This document shows, one piece after another, positions 8,629 through 17,114 of a stretch of 64,000 bases of DNA (its first letter is position 1; each line of letters opens with the position of its first letter). The stretch spans positions 1,361,007 through 1,425,006 of the forward strand of contig JAHBXC010000001.1 of assembly GCA_019636675.1 (NCBI GenBank), written 5' to 3'. A program made the translations under genes and the position numbers. The stretch is from Phycisphaeraceae bacterium (GTDB taxonomy: Bacteria; Planctomycetota; Phycisphaerae; Phycisphaerales; UBA1924). The notes under the pieces were generated by a model that saw only the letters and a list, made by a program, of their open reading frames with translations, searched no databases and was not told where the DNA came from.

Positions 8629-9579
8629 ATGAAGCGTCGGACCGTCCTACTCGTCGGCAACTTCGACGGCGTCCACGCCGGCCATGTCGCCCTGCTCACG
8701 CGTGCGAGAGCGCTTGCGGCGGCCCACGCGGACTCCCCCTCCGTCGTCGCGATGGCGTTCTGCCCCCACCCGCTGCGCGTCCTCGCGCCCGGGCGCGCCC
8801 CCGCACAACTCTCCACCTTCGCGCAGCGCGAACGCGCGCTCCGGGCAGCCGGCGCCGACGAGGTGGTCCGTCTCGATCCCTCGTCGGGGATCCTCGAGCG
8901 CAGCGCCGAGGAGTTCGTCGACGACCTTGTGCGCGAGCACGCGCCGGTCGCGTTCGTCGAGGGCGCCGACTTCCACTTCGGCAAGGGCCGGCGCGGGAAC
9001 ATCGACACGCTCCGCGAGCTGGGTGAGACGCGCGGCTTTCGCGTCGAGGTCGTCCCCCCGGCGACCGCGCGGCTGTGCGACTCGCGCGAGGTCCCTGCCA
9101 GCAGCACGCTGGTGCGCTGGCTCGTCTCGCACGGGCGCGTCGCCGACGCGGCCCGCGTGCTCACGCGCCCCTACGCGATCGAGGGTTCGGTCGTGCGCGG
9201 CGCCCGGCGCGGGCGTGAACTGGGCGTCCCCACCGCCAACATCGCCACCGAGTGCCTTCCCCCCGGGCAGGGCGTCTACGCCGGGCGAGCCACGCTGGCC
9301 GACGGGTCGACGCACCCCGCCGCGATCAGCGTGGGCACGAACCCCACCTTCGGAGAGCACGCCCTGTCGGTCGAGGCGCACCTCATCGGGTGGAAGGGTT
9401 TCGCCGACGAATCACGCGAGTACGGCTGGGCGATCGAGCTCGCCTTCGACGCGTGGCTGCGCGACCAATTACGCTTCGAGTCGATCGAGACGCTCAAAGA
9501 CCAGATGTGGCGCGACATCGCGCGCGCCGAACAACTCGCCGGCCACGCACACGCCGGCGCTTCCGGAGCGAACGCATGA
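8629..9579 (+). CDS. ribF: Bifunctional riboflavin kinase/FAD synthetase
   Basis: 316 residues. The ATG at 8629 places the nucleotidyl-transferase motif GNFDGVHAGH at residues 8-17, as in the family; an ATG at 8578 would add 17 Pro-rich residues and is less likely. The FAD synthetase half runs to about residue 170 and includes 'VEGADFHFGKGRRG' and 'PASSTLVRWLV'. The riboflavin kinase half has 'GSVVRGARRGRELGVPTANI' with the PTAN motif, 'GVYAG', and 'NPTFGEHALSVEAHL'. It phosphorylates riboflavin to FMN and adenylylates FMN to FAD. Its stop overlaps the next start (ATGA), beginning a chain of four coupled genes. Confidence 0.95.
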   Translation: MKRRTVLLVGNFDGVHAGHVALLTRARALAAAHADSPSVVAMAFCPHPLRVLAPGRAPAQLSTFAQRERALRAAGADEVVRLDPSSGILERSAEEFVDDLVREHAPVAFVEGADFHFGKGRRGNIDTLRELGETRGFRVEVVPPATARLCDSREVPASSTLVRWLVSHGRVADAARVLTRPYAIEGSVVRGARRGRELGVPTANIATECLPPGQGVYAGRATLADGSTHPAAISVGTNPTFGEHALSVEAHLIGWKGFADESREYGWAIELAFDAWLRDQLRFESIETLKDQMWRDIARAEQLAGHAHAGASGANA

Positions 9580-10634
9580 CGCACGACGGTCTGCCCTACA
9601 CCAACAACGCCACGACGGCCCAGATCGTCGAGCGGCTCCGTCGCGCCACGCGCGTCGCGGTCGTCACGCATCGCAAGGCCGACGGCGACGCGCTGGGCTC
9701 CACCCTCGCCCTTGTCCGCACGCTCCTGCACCTGGGCAAAGACGCCTACGCCGTGTTCCCCGGCCCGTGGATCGACATCTTCGACCCCCTGCTGCGCGAC
9801 ACGCCGCGCGTGCACGTGCCCGAGGGCTCCGACCCGGTCGCGATGCTCGCGTCGCGCGAGCCCGACGCGCTGGTGATGGTCGACACCGGCTCGCGCCAGC
9901 AGATGGGCGCGACGCTTCCCTGGATCGAGGCGCACGCCGACCGCACGATCATCATCGACCACCACGCGTCGGGCGACGCCGACCTCGCGTCGCTGCGCCT
10001 GGTCGAGCCCAAAGCCGCCGCCGCCGCCGAGATGGTCGCCGCTGTGTGCGTGGGCCTGCTCGAACGGCGCAGCGCCGCCGAACTCCCCGGCGATGTCGCC
10101 GAGGCGATCTATCTGGGCATCGCGACCGACACCGGCTGGTTCCGCTACAGCAACACGCGCAGCTCGACCATGCACCTGGCCGCCGACCTGCTCGACGCCG
10201 GCGTCGACCACAACCTGCTCATGCGCATCAGCGAGCAGTCGGACCCTCCCGAGCGCGTCAAACTCCTCGCGCGCGCGCTCACCACGCTCCGCCTCGACCA
10301 CGACGACCAGATCGCCACCATCGTCATCCGGCGCAAGGACCTCGTCGAGCTCGGGCTCGAGACCTCCGACTCCGGCTCGCTCAACGATCGCATCCTCTCC
10401 GTCGCGACCGTCCGCGCCACCGCCGTGCTCACCGAGGTCGACGACCGCTCCTGCAAGGCGTCGCTGCGCAGCAAGCCCCCCGCCACGCCGGGAGAGCCCG
10501 ACGTCGACGTGAACATCGTCGCCCAGCGCTTCGGGGGCGGCGGGCACAAGCGCGCGTCGGGCGCACGCGCCGATATCCCCGTCGACGAGGCGCGCGAACG
10601 CATCATCGCCACCATCGCGGAGCAGCTGCGGTGA
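9576..10634 (+). CDS. nrnA: DHH/DHHA1 phosphoesterase, NrnA-like (oligoribonuclease/pAp phosphatase)
   Basis: 352 residues. The DHH domain shows 'VVTHRKADGDALGSTLAL' (motif I), 'VDTGSRQQMG' (motif II) and 'IIIDHHASGD' (DHH motif III). 'YLGIATDTGWFRYSNT' is the fourth metal-ligand segment. The DHHA1 domain ends with 'RFGGGGHKRASGA', the substrate-binding Gly-rich loop. This is the arrangement of NrnA, which degrades short RNAs and dephosphorylates 3'-phosphoadenosine 5'-phosphate. GdpP-like cyclic-dinucleotide activity is unlikely, as there are no PAS/GGDEF or membrane segments. The start overlaps the ribF stop and its stop overlaps the GTG of the next gene, so it is translationally coupled on both sides. 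Confidence 0.9.
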   Translation: MTHDGLPYTNNATTAQIVERLRRATRVAVVTHRKADGDALGSTLALVRTLLHLGKDAYAVFPGPWIDIFDPLLRDTPRVHVPEGSDPVAMLASREPDALVMVDTGSRQQMGATLPWIEAHADRTIIIDHHASGDADLASLRLVEPKAAAAAEMVAAVCVGLLERRSAAELPGDVAEAIYLGIATDTGWFRYSNTRSSTMHLAADLLDAGVDHNLLMRISEQSDPPERVKLLARALTTLRLDHDDQIATIVIRRKDLVELGLETSDSGSLNDRILSVATVRATAVLTEVDDRSCKASLRSKPPATPGEPDVDVNIVAQRFGGGGHKRASGARADIPVDEARERIIATIAEQLR

Positions 10635-11554
10635 AGAAGGGAGCAGGCAGCAGGCAGCAGGGAGCAGGGGGAGAAGATCCCAACGGACGCCCTGCGCCCA
10701 AGCGCACGCACCTCACTCCCTCGCAGATCCGGGGCAAGAAGCCCGGGGCATCGCAGGATCAGCAGGCCCCGCGCGCACCCCGCTTCAAGAAGCCCGAACT
10801 CAGCGTCTTCCCGACAACCCTCTGGGAATACCCCAGCCAGCACTACGAGGGCGACGACCGCCCCGGCAAGCAATACGCCGGCGCGACGCCCTCCTGGGTC
10901 GTGTGGCAACTCCTCACCCGCTACACGCGCGAGGGCCAGCTCGTCGTCGACCCCTTCGCCGGCAGCGGCACCACGATCGATGTCGCGCTCTCCATGTCCC
11001 GGCGCGCACTCGGCTACGACCTCAACCCCCAGTCGCAGCGCCCGGGCCTGATCTTCCGCGCCGACGCGCGATCGCTGCCCCTCGAAGACGCGACTGCCGA
11101 CTTCGTCTTCATGGACCCTCCCTATTCCACCCACATCGACTACACCGACGACCCGCGCTGCCTCGGCCGCCTCGACGCGAGCGCGCCCGACGCCAAGGGG
11201 CGCATCGGTGGCGAGTACTACGACGCGATGGCGCGCGTCTTCGACGAGGCGCACCGAGTCCTGAAGAACAACCGTTATCTCGGGCTCTATGTCTCAGACT
11301 CGTTCAAGAAGCGCTCACCCAACTCCCCGGGCGTGGAGTTCATGCCCATCGGCTTCGAGCTGTTCGCGCTGCTGCGCCAGCGGTTCACGCCGGTGGACAT
11401 CATCGCGGTCGTGCGCCACAACAAGAAGCTGGAGCAGGGCAACTGGAGGAAGGCCGCCGTGGAAGAGAACTTCTTCCTGCGCGGGTTCAACTACTGCCTG
11501 ATCTTCCGCAAGGACGACCGGGCTGGCGAGACTCGCAAGGGCCGCGCCCGATGA
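10631..11554 (+). CDS. DNA methyltransferase, N4-cytosine/N6-adenine type, without a visible nuclease partner
   Basis: 307 residues from a GTG start that overlaps the preceding stop (GTGA); no other start fits before the catalytic domain. Motif I, DPFAGSGTT, lies at residues 107-115 and motif IV, DPPY, at 162-165, so SAM-binding precedes catalysis. The DPPY tetrad marks an amino-methyltransferase. 'GATPSWVVWQLLTRYTREGQLVV' leads into motif I. No separate target-recognition domain or restriction gene is evident nearby, so it looks like a solitary methylase. The first 15-20 codons are made of a GCAGGCAGCAGG-type low-complexity repeat, suggesting that the N-terminus was extended by repeat DNA. 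An RNA methyltransferase with the same fold is a possible alternative. Confidence 0.8.
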   Translation: MKKGAGSRQQGAGGEDPNGRPAPKRTHLTPSQIRGKKPGASQDQQAPRAPRFKKPELSVFPTTLWEYPSQHYEGDDRPGKQYAGATPSWVVWQLLTRYTREGQLVVDPFAGSGTTIDVALSMSRRALGYDLNPQSQRPGLIFRADARSLPLEDATADFVFMDPPYSTHIDYTDDPRCLGRLDASAPDAKGRIGGEYYDAMARVFDEAHRVLKNNRYLGLYVSDSFKKRSPNSPGVEFMPIGFELFALLRQRFTPVDIIAVVRHNKKLEQGNWRKAAVEENFFLRGFNYCLIFRKDDRAGETRKGRAR

Positions 11555-12273
11555 CCGGCGCGTCCCGCGCGCTCGACCCGTTCCTCACCGGCTCCCGCCG
11601 CGCGCTCCTCGTGGTCGCGGTCCGCGCCGAGGGCGACGCCGCGCTGCGCGGGGTGGGCGCTCCGGCGCTGCCCGACGACGCGCCGTGGTGGACGCCCATC
11701 GGCGTCACCGATCGCGTCGACCTCGTGCTCGGGGGCGTGAGCAAGGCCAACGCCGGGGCGGCGACCGCGCTCGCGCTCGACCCTGCGCGCCACGGGCTGG
11801 TCATGTCGATCGGCATCGCCGGCTCGCTGCCGCGCGACGACTCGCCGGCGCTTGGGGTGGGCGACCTGATCGTGGGCGACGCGTCGGTGTTCGCCGACGA
11901 GGGCATCGCGACGCCCTCCGGCTACCGCGACCTGGCGCAGATGGGCTTTGCGCCGATGCCGGGCGGCGGAGTCTCCGCGAAGTCGGACCCTGCGCTCGTT
12001 CGCGCGCTGGCGCCGATGGCGGAGCGCGTCGGCGCGATCGCGACCGTGTCGACCTGCTCGGGCCACGACTCGCTCGCGCGCGAGATCGCGCAGCGCACCG
12101 GGGCGTTCGCCGAGGCGATGGAGGGCGCCGCCGTCGGGCTGGTCGCGATGCGGATGGGCGTCCCCTTCGTCGAGGTCCGCGCGATCAGCAACCACACGGG
12201 CGACCGCGAGGGCCAGGGGTGGGACATCCCGTCGGCGCTCGCGCGCCTGACGCGGTTCTGCGCCTCGATCTGA
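11551..12273 (+). CDS. mqnB: Futalosine hydrolase (menaquinone biosynthesis)
   Basis: 240 residues, nucleoside phosphorylase/MTA-SAH nucleosidase fold. Diagnostic segments are 'LVMSIGIAGSLP', 'AEAMEGAAVGLVAMRMGVPFVEVRAISN' (catalytic Glu and Met region) and the ending 'SNHTGDREGQGWDI', in which the TGDR...WDI pattern separates futalosine hydrolases from MTA/SAH nucleosidases. It would release hypoxanthine from futalosine to give dehypoxanthine futalosine, so the organism probably makes menaquinone by the futalosine route. The start overlaps the methyltransferase stop (ATGA). It is the last gene of the operon and converges with the secretion operon, with 9 bases between the two stops. Confidence 0.88.
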   Translation: MTGASRALDPFLTGSRRALLVVAVRAEGDAALRGVGAPALPDDAPWWTPIGVTDRVDLVLGGVSKANAGAATALALDPARHGLVMSIGIAGSLPRDDSPALGVGDLIVGDASVFADEGIATPSGYRDLAQMGFAPMPGGGVSAKSDPALVRALAPMAERVGAIATVSTCSGHDSLAREIAQRTGAFAEAMEGAAVGLVAMRMGVPFVEVRAISNHTGDREGQGWDIPSALARLTRFCASI

Positions 12274-12282
12274 TGGACCGAT

Positions 12283-13089
12283 TCAGCCCTGCGTGCTGGC
12301 GAGCGCGCGGACCTGGGCGAGGACCTCGTCGACGCTGGCGATGCTCTTGTCGCGCACGCCGTTCGCGATGCGCTCCATCTCGCGCGCCATGACGGGGCCC
12401 TTGTCGCGCAGGGGCTTGCCCACGAGCCCCGAGAGCGTGCCGATGCGTGAGTTGTTCCAGGGCGTGTTCGCCTCGTACATCACCCACATCCACTCGCCCT
12501 GGTTCTCGCGGAACACCAGGGAGTAGCCCAGCTGCTCGCCGTTCTCGTCGAGCGGCGCGACATAGGCCATCGGCCCGATCTGGTTAAGCTGCTTCAGCTC
12601 GCTCGCCGCGAACATCTCGCGCACGCCGTTGCCGATTACCTCGAGCTGGAAGTAGTTCGCGTCCGCCGAGACACGCTCCGCGGCCTCCTCGCCGAACCGC
12701 TCGCGCACGGCTCCGATCAGCATCTCCAGACGCGAGTAATAGATCAGCGCGGAGCCGATGAACGCCGGGACGCCGCCGACCGCGGGACCGCCCTCGCGCT
12801 CGGGCCACTTCTGGCTCGGGTCCACGAACGGCTCGAGGAAATCAGGATCGAACCCTCGCAGCGTGAGCTCTCGGATGCTCCTCGCCGCATACTCGGGCGT
12901 CTCGCGCGAGACGACGAAGGGCGCAGGCGTCGGCGCAACCGACGCCCCTGCGCCCCCGGCGCCCCCGGCGCCCGATGCGAGCGCGTTCTCCGAGGTCTTT
13001 TCTCTCCCGCAGCCGGGGGCGAGCAGCGCCGCCGACAGGGCGAGGGCGAGCAGCGAGGCGACCGGGCGGGGGCGGCGGGTGTTCATCAT
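12283..13089 (-). CDS. Predicted lipoprotein at the end of the type II secretion operon
   Basis: 268 residues, with two adjacent ATG codons at 13089 and 13086; the first overlaps the stop of the gene before it. The N-terminus is a lipoprotein signal peptide with lipobox LAPGC near residue 27. A Gly/Ala-rich spacer follows, then a mixed alpha/beta domain (about residues 65-265) without a family I recognise. Notable stretches are 'FDPDFLEPFVDPSQKWPE' and 'NQGEWMWVMYEANTPWNNSR'. As the last member of the secretion operon it could be a pilotin-like or assembly lipoprotein, but that is inferred from position only. The spacer is encoded by a repeated GGCGCCCCCG-type sequence. Confidence 0.72.
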   Translation of the reverse strand: MMNTRRPRPVASLLALALSAALLAPGCGREKTSENALASGAGGAGGAGASVAPTPAPFVVSRETPEYAARSIRELTLRGFDPDFLEPFVDPSQKWPEREGGPAVGGVPAFIGSALIYYSRLEMLIGAVRERFGEEAAERVSADANYFQLEVIGNGVREMFAASELKQLNQIGPMAYVAPLDENGEQLGYSLVFRENQGEWMWVMYEANTPWNNSRIGTLSGLVGKPLRDKGPVMAREMERIANGVRDKSIASVDEVLAQVRALASTQG

Positions 13090-13877
13090 CGATCGTTGTC
13101 CCGATCAAGCGATTTGAGGAGTTCTTCGGTCAGGGCGCGCACTCGGGCGCTCTCGCCGCTGACGCTGTCGAGCAGCAGTCGGCGCGCATCGCTGCGCGAG
13201 ATCGGCGGGTCGACGCGCACCGGCGCGCCGTCGACAGGGCGGCTCTCGGCCTGGATGCGCCCGCGCGGGGGGGTGGGCGTCGCGGCACGCGTCGTACGCC
13301 CCGTGTTCGGCCGGAGTTGGATCGTCTCGGAGTGCCCCTCGAACCCCATGCGGACCGTGTCGCGCGTGATCGCGCCGACCGACCAGTTCTGCCAGACATT
13401 CCCGACGCGAAGACTCAGCAGGTCCTCGTGCGCGGCCCGTCGCTCGGGCTCGAAGAGCGCGATCCATTCGCCGCCCACGCGTAGCACCGCCACCAGCCGC
13501 AGCGTCGCGAGGTCGCGCTTCGCGTTCTCGAGGCGCTTGGCCGCTTCCGACGCGCCGCGGTCTGGCGCTGGGGCCTGCGCCACCGCCGCCTCTTCCATCC
13601 GCGTGAACTCCGAACGCGTCCCGGACAGCACATTCCCGCGAGCGATCATCGCGAAGGCCTCCGGGTTCAGACCGTTGCGATCAAAGTCGCGCAGCGTAAG
13701 GATCGGGGGCGCGCCGGGCGCATCGCCCTCGGGCAGCCGGTTCTGCGGCGCCAGCGCGAGCCACGCGGCCAGCAGCAGCGGCGTGACGCACAGGCCGGTC
13801 GCGATCGCCCCGAGCGCGCCGGGGCGCTTCCACCAGGGCGGACGCAGCGACGACAGTCGAAGGGTCACGCTCGGCAT
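13086..13877 (-). CDS. Inner-membrane secretion protein, GspC/PilP-like
   Basis: 263 residues. A single membrane helix at about 24-43 follows a short basic N-terminus, and the rest would be periplasmic. The segment around residues 125-185 ('LRLVAVLRVGGEWIALFEPE' and 'LSLRVGNVWQNWSVGAITRDTVRM') has the strand pattern of the homology region shared by GspC and PilP, which links the inner-membrane platform to the secretin. The tail is Pro/Arg-rich. It lies directly after the GspM-like gene (3-base gap), the position expected for a platform component although gspC usually opens such operons. The assignment is by pattern and context, not strong similarity. Confidence 0.6.
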   Translation of the reverse strand: MPSVTLRLSSLRPPWWKRPGALGAIATGLCVTPLLLAAWLALAPQNRLPEGDAPGAPPILTLRDFDRNGLNPEAFAMIARGNVLSGTRSEFTRMEEAAVAQAPAPDRGASEAAKRLENAKRDLATLRLVAVLRVGGEWIALFEPERRAAHEDLLSLRVGNVWQNWSVGAITRDTVRMGFEGHSETIQLRPNTGRTTRAATPTPPRGRIQAESRPVDGAPVRVDPPISRSDARRLLLDSVSGESARVRALTEELLKSLDRDNDR

Positions 13878-13880
13878 GGG

Positions 13881-14522
13881 TCAGGCGCCCTCCGGGGTGA
13901 CTTCGATGATCGCCCACGCCGCGGTGATGCGCAGCTCCGCGCTGTCGCCTCGGCGCCCTTGGCGCCTCTGCAGCTCCGCGTTGCCGGGGCGCAGCCAGAG
14001 GGTGTCGACGCGCTCGATCTGCTCGATGAATCGCGCAACGCCCTCGATGGTCGGGGACTCGATCTCGATGGGGACGCGCACGAGATGCACCGAACGACCC
14101 TCGCCCAGCGACTCGACGAGCACCTCTCGCTGGATCGTGACGCCGCGCTCCGGGAGCACGCGCACGCCCTCGCCCGAGGACGACGCGATCGCCTGGATTC
14201 GCTCGCGCAGGCGCGTGAGACCGATCTCGACGCTGGGGGCCTGCACGCGCGCCGGGGCGCCGGAGCTCAGCCACGACGCGAGCGTCTCGGCCCGGTGGAG
14301 CTCGTTGGGCTCCGAAGCGATCAGGGTGCGCATCGACGCGACGAGGCGTTCCTGGGTGTGCGCCCGCTCGCGCGCCGACGCGGCGCGGTCATAGGTCTGG
14401 GCGCCGAACACCGCCAGCGCGCCGACTGCGACAACGCCGACCCACACGAAGGGCCACACGCCGCGCGTGAACGGGCGAAGGACAGCCGGCAGCTTGGCCC
14501 GCAGCGACTCGGCGGTGATCAC
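13881..14522 (-). CDS. GspM/PilO-like platform protein
   Basis: 213 residues. One membrane helix at about residues 22-42 (WPFVWVGVVAVGALAVFGAQ) is followed by a coiled segment and a ferredoxin-like periplasmic domain, the layout of GspM and PilO. 'ESPTIEGVARFIEQIERVDTLWLRPG' near the C-terminus is typical of the last helix-strand unit in PilO-type proteins. The start overlaps the stop of the GspL-like gene by 4 bases (ATGA). It would partner that protein in the inner-membrane assembly platform. Confidence 0.68.
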   Translation of the reverse strand: MITAESLRAKLPAVLRPFTRGVWPFVWVGVVAVGALAVFGAQTYDRAASARERAHTQERLVASMRTLIASEPNELHRAETLASWLSSGAPARVQAPSVEIGLTRLRERIQAIASSSGEGVRVLPERGVTIQREVLVESLGEGRSVHLVRVPIEIESPTIEGVARFIEQIERVDTLWLRPGNAELQRRQGRRGDSAELRITAAWAIIEVTPEGA

Positions 14523-15850
14523 GGCGTCCCCCCTGCGTCCGACGCGAAGGGAGGGGGCGTCTCGAAGTTGAAGCCCAGATCGACGGTCTCGACCCCGCCT
14601 GGCGCGACGCTGCGCCCGCCCATCGGCAGCACGCGCACGAACAGGGGCGAACCCTCGATCGCGCCCATCAGGTCGGCGGTCGCCGTCGAGATCGCCCGGA
14701 CGCTCAACCCGCTGTCGGCGAAGCTGATCCGGTCGAACGACGACGAAGCCGGCGTGACGCGCGTGAGCTCTTCGAGCGTGCGCGCCATCGGGCGGTAGTT
14801 CGATTCAATGCCCACGAGCCGGTTGTGCGCCTGAACCAGCGCGTCGTTGCGTGCGCGCAGCGCCTCGACGCGCTCGACCCCCGGTCGCAGGCGATCAACC
14901 TCGGCCGCGAGCACACGCGCCCGCTCGGTGGCTCGCGCCTCGCTCACGTCGTTGAGCGTCAGCAGCGAAAGCACGAGCGCCGCGGCGGCCACGCCGCACC
15001 AGCCCAGCGCGCCGAGCCGGAACCGGCGCTTCGGGCGCGCGCGCAGCAGGTCGATCGTGGGCATCGACGCGCCGTCCTGCGCGTCGATGCGCGCAAGGTC
15101 GAGCATCGCCGCCCCGAGGGCCGCGTGCTCCGCGTGCATCGAACCGGGGTGGAACGCGCTCGACTCGCCCACGCCCTGCGGCGTCGCGGACCAGTCGCAC
15201 ATCGCGTCGGCGTCGTTCGCGTCTGGCGGCGGGGCGCCGAAACCGGCGCGCAGGCCCGTCCATCGCACGCCCTCGTACTCGGCGATCGACCACCCGCCGC
15301 TGGCGCGCTCGAGCACGCGAGATGGGATCTCGTCGAACGCGTAGCGAAGCGCGCTCCACGACGCGGCGCTGGGGACGATGCGCCCGAGCGTCAGCCCGGC
15401 CGACCCGAGACGATCGAGCACCGGCTCGATGTCGCGCAGGCGCACGGCGCACAGGATGGCCCGGCGCACGCCGTCGGCGTCGGTGTACTCGTGGGCGTCC
15501 CAGAGCAGCGCCTCGTCGCGCGAGACGGGGAAGAACGCGTCGGGCGTTTCGGACACCGCCGCGCGCAGCTCGTCGAGAGTCTGTTCCCCCAGAGCCACAT
15601 CCCGACGCAGCGTCCGGTGCGAAGGCCAGACGAGCGTCACGCCGGTCGCCTTGCCCTCGGTCGCGATCGCTTCGGCGCCCCCGGAACCCCCGGCGCCCCC
15701 GGCGCCCCCCTGTGCCGACTCGCTGAGGAAGCCCTGGACGCGCCGGGCGGTCCAGCGGATCTGGTCGCCGCGCGCCGAAGCATCCACGACGACAAGGTCG
15801 TCGCCCACGACGCAGAGCCCGACGATGGATCTTTTCGAGAGCGGGTTCAA
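14519..15850 (-). CDS. GspL-like (PilM/PilN-fused) platform protein, TTG start
   Basis: 443 residues from a TTG at 15850; no ATG or GTG fits upstream of the conserved region. Residues 1-260 resemble the actin-like PilM/GspL cytoplasmic fold ('SIVGLCVVGDDLVVVDASAR' and 'LVWPSHRTLRRDVALGEQT'). A membrane helix at about 275-295 (LGWCGVAAAALVLSLLTL) is followed by a PilN-like coiled and ferredoxin-like periplasmic part. This is the GspL architecture, which would recruit the ATPase GspE. A Gly/Ala run near residue 50 (GGAGGAGGSGG) is encoded by GGCGCCCCCG-type repeats also seen in the lipoprotein gene of this operon. Confidence 0.7.
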   Translation of the reverse strand: MNPLSKRSIVGLCVVGDDLVVVDASARGDQIRWTARRVQGFLSESAQGGAGGAGGSGGAEAIATEGKATGVTLVWPSHRTLRRDVALGEQTLDELRAAVSETPDAFFPVSRDEALLWDAHEYTDADGVRRAILCAVRLRDIEPVLDRLGSAGLTLGRIVPSAASWSALRYAFDEIPSRVLERASGGWSIAEYEGVRWTGLRAGFGAPPPDANDADAMCDWSATPQGVGESSAFHPGSMHAEHAALGAAMLDLARIDAQDGASMPTIDLLRARPKRRFRLGALGWCGVAAAALVLSLLTLNDVSEARATERARVLAAEVDRLRPGVERVEALRARNDALVQAHNRLVGIESNYRPMARTLEELTRVTPASSSFDRISFADSGLSVRAISTATADLMGAIEGSPLFVRVLPMGGRSVAPGGVETVDLGFNFETPPPFASDAGGTP

Positions 15851-15935
15851 CGCGACGAGTCACTCCGTATCGTGGTCTGGGGCGGCGCCTGCTCGCACGC
15901 GTCGGTTCCGACGAGCGGACGCCTCGCGGGGCGAT

Positions 15936-17114
15936 TCACAGCCAATCCTCGCGAGATTCTAGCAGCCGGGTGACGCCGGCCTGCCCCGCCTCGCCCCCGG
16001 CCGGCGCGACGCGGATCAGGTACCGCGCCGTGGTTTCGCCGACCGTCGCCCGGGTCCGGGCCGTGAAGACCGGGGGCGCGTTGAACGTGAACCACCGGGA
16101 CGCCCGAGAGTACAGCGCGGTTCCCATGCTCTGGCGCAGCGACTCGGGCGTCACCTGCGCTCCGACCGCCCGCGCGTCGAGGATCATCTCGATCGACCGA
16201 GTGTCGAGCAGGCCGATCGCGTGAAGAACCTCGATCGGGGCGTAATTCGGGTCGATCGCGCCGGACGCGTAGACCGTCATCGTCTCCATGAGCCGGTCGC
16301 GCATCGCCCCGTCGAGGGACGCGATGTTGGACAGCTCCTCGATCGACGCGAACTGGCGCCCCTCGAGGGGCTCGTGGGCGAGACGCTCCCGCTTGCCGCG
16401 ACGGCGCGGGTCGTTGGGGGCCAGCCGGGCCACGCGGTAGTCCTCGATCTCGTCGACGATCGCGCGGGCCTGCGCCGGTTCGATCGCCAGCTGGGCGATC
16501 AGCGACTCGATCATGACGCGCGGCGAGGTGTTGATGTTCAGCTTGCCCGTCTCGCTCTCGAGCCACACCTCGACCCGGGTGCCGTGCAGGATCATCGTGC
16601 CGTAGCCCGTCGCGATCAGCGGCGCCGGCTGGGACTCGGCGCCGGAGCCCTCGCCGGCGGGCTGGTTGACGCCCGTGCCGGCGAGGTCGCCAGCGCCAGA
16701 ACCCTGTGCGGGCTGCCCCTGCGCCTGCTGTGAGGGCTGGCCGCCCTGGATGCCCTCGAGGCGCTGCGCGATCGCGCCGAGGAACCCGCCCGCCGCCGCC
16801 ATCTCGGCCGGGAAGACCGGGAGGTTGCCGACCTGCACGCCGCCCGACTGGTTGTCGACGCGGATGTTCTCGCTGCGCGCGAGCTGGGTCGCGCCGAGAC
16901 TGAGCTGGGCGCGCCGGACGCCGATGGACAGGTCCTTGACCGCCTGGATGCACGCGCCGCGCGCCGCGTAGTGCGCCTGGGCGCGCTCGATATCGGCGCT
17001 GGCCTGCGAGACCATGGTGCGCGTCGCGAGCCCGTAGGCCGCCGCGACTGCGCCGATAAGCGCGAGCGACCAGAGCACCGCGATCAGAACGTAGCCATGA
17101 CGGGAAGAACCCAT
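15936..17114 (-). CDS. gspK: Type II secretion minor pseudopilin GspK
   Basis: 392 residues. The ATG at 17114 is preceded by GGGGAGG and gives a short leader ending in His-Gly before YVLIAVLWSLALIGAVAAAY, a prepilin-like N-helix in which position 5 is not Glu, as is usual for GspK. The length is near the family norm. The central part has 'KLNINTSPRVMIESLIAQLAIEPAQARAIVDEIEDYR' (the helix-rich GspK domain) and 'ASIEELSNIASLDGAM'. A Gln/Gly-rich insertion at about residues 105-150 is unusual. GspK caps the pseudopilus tip with GspI and GspJ, the two genes immediately upstream. It overlaps gspJ by 31 bases. Confidence 0.85.
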   Translation of the reverse strand: MGSSRHGYVLIAVLWSLALIGAVAAAYGLATRTMVSQASADIERAQAHYAARGACIQAVKDLSIGVRRAQLSLGATQLARSENIRVDNQSGGVQVGNLPVFPAEMAAAGGFLGAIAQRLEGIQGGQPSQQAQGQPAQGSGAGDLAGTGVNQPAGEGSGAESQPAPLIATGYGTMILHGTRVEVWLESETGKLNINTSPRVMIESLIAQLAIEPAQARAIVDEIEDYRVARLAPNDPRRRGKRERLAHEPLEGRQFASIEELSNIASLDGAMRDRLMETMTVYASGAIDPNYAPIEVLHAIGLLDTRSIEMILDARAVGAQVTPESLRQSMGTALYSRASRWFTFNAPPVFTARTRATVGETTARYLIRVAPAGGEAGQAGVTRLLESREDWL

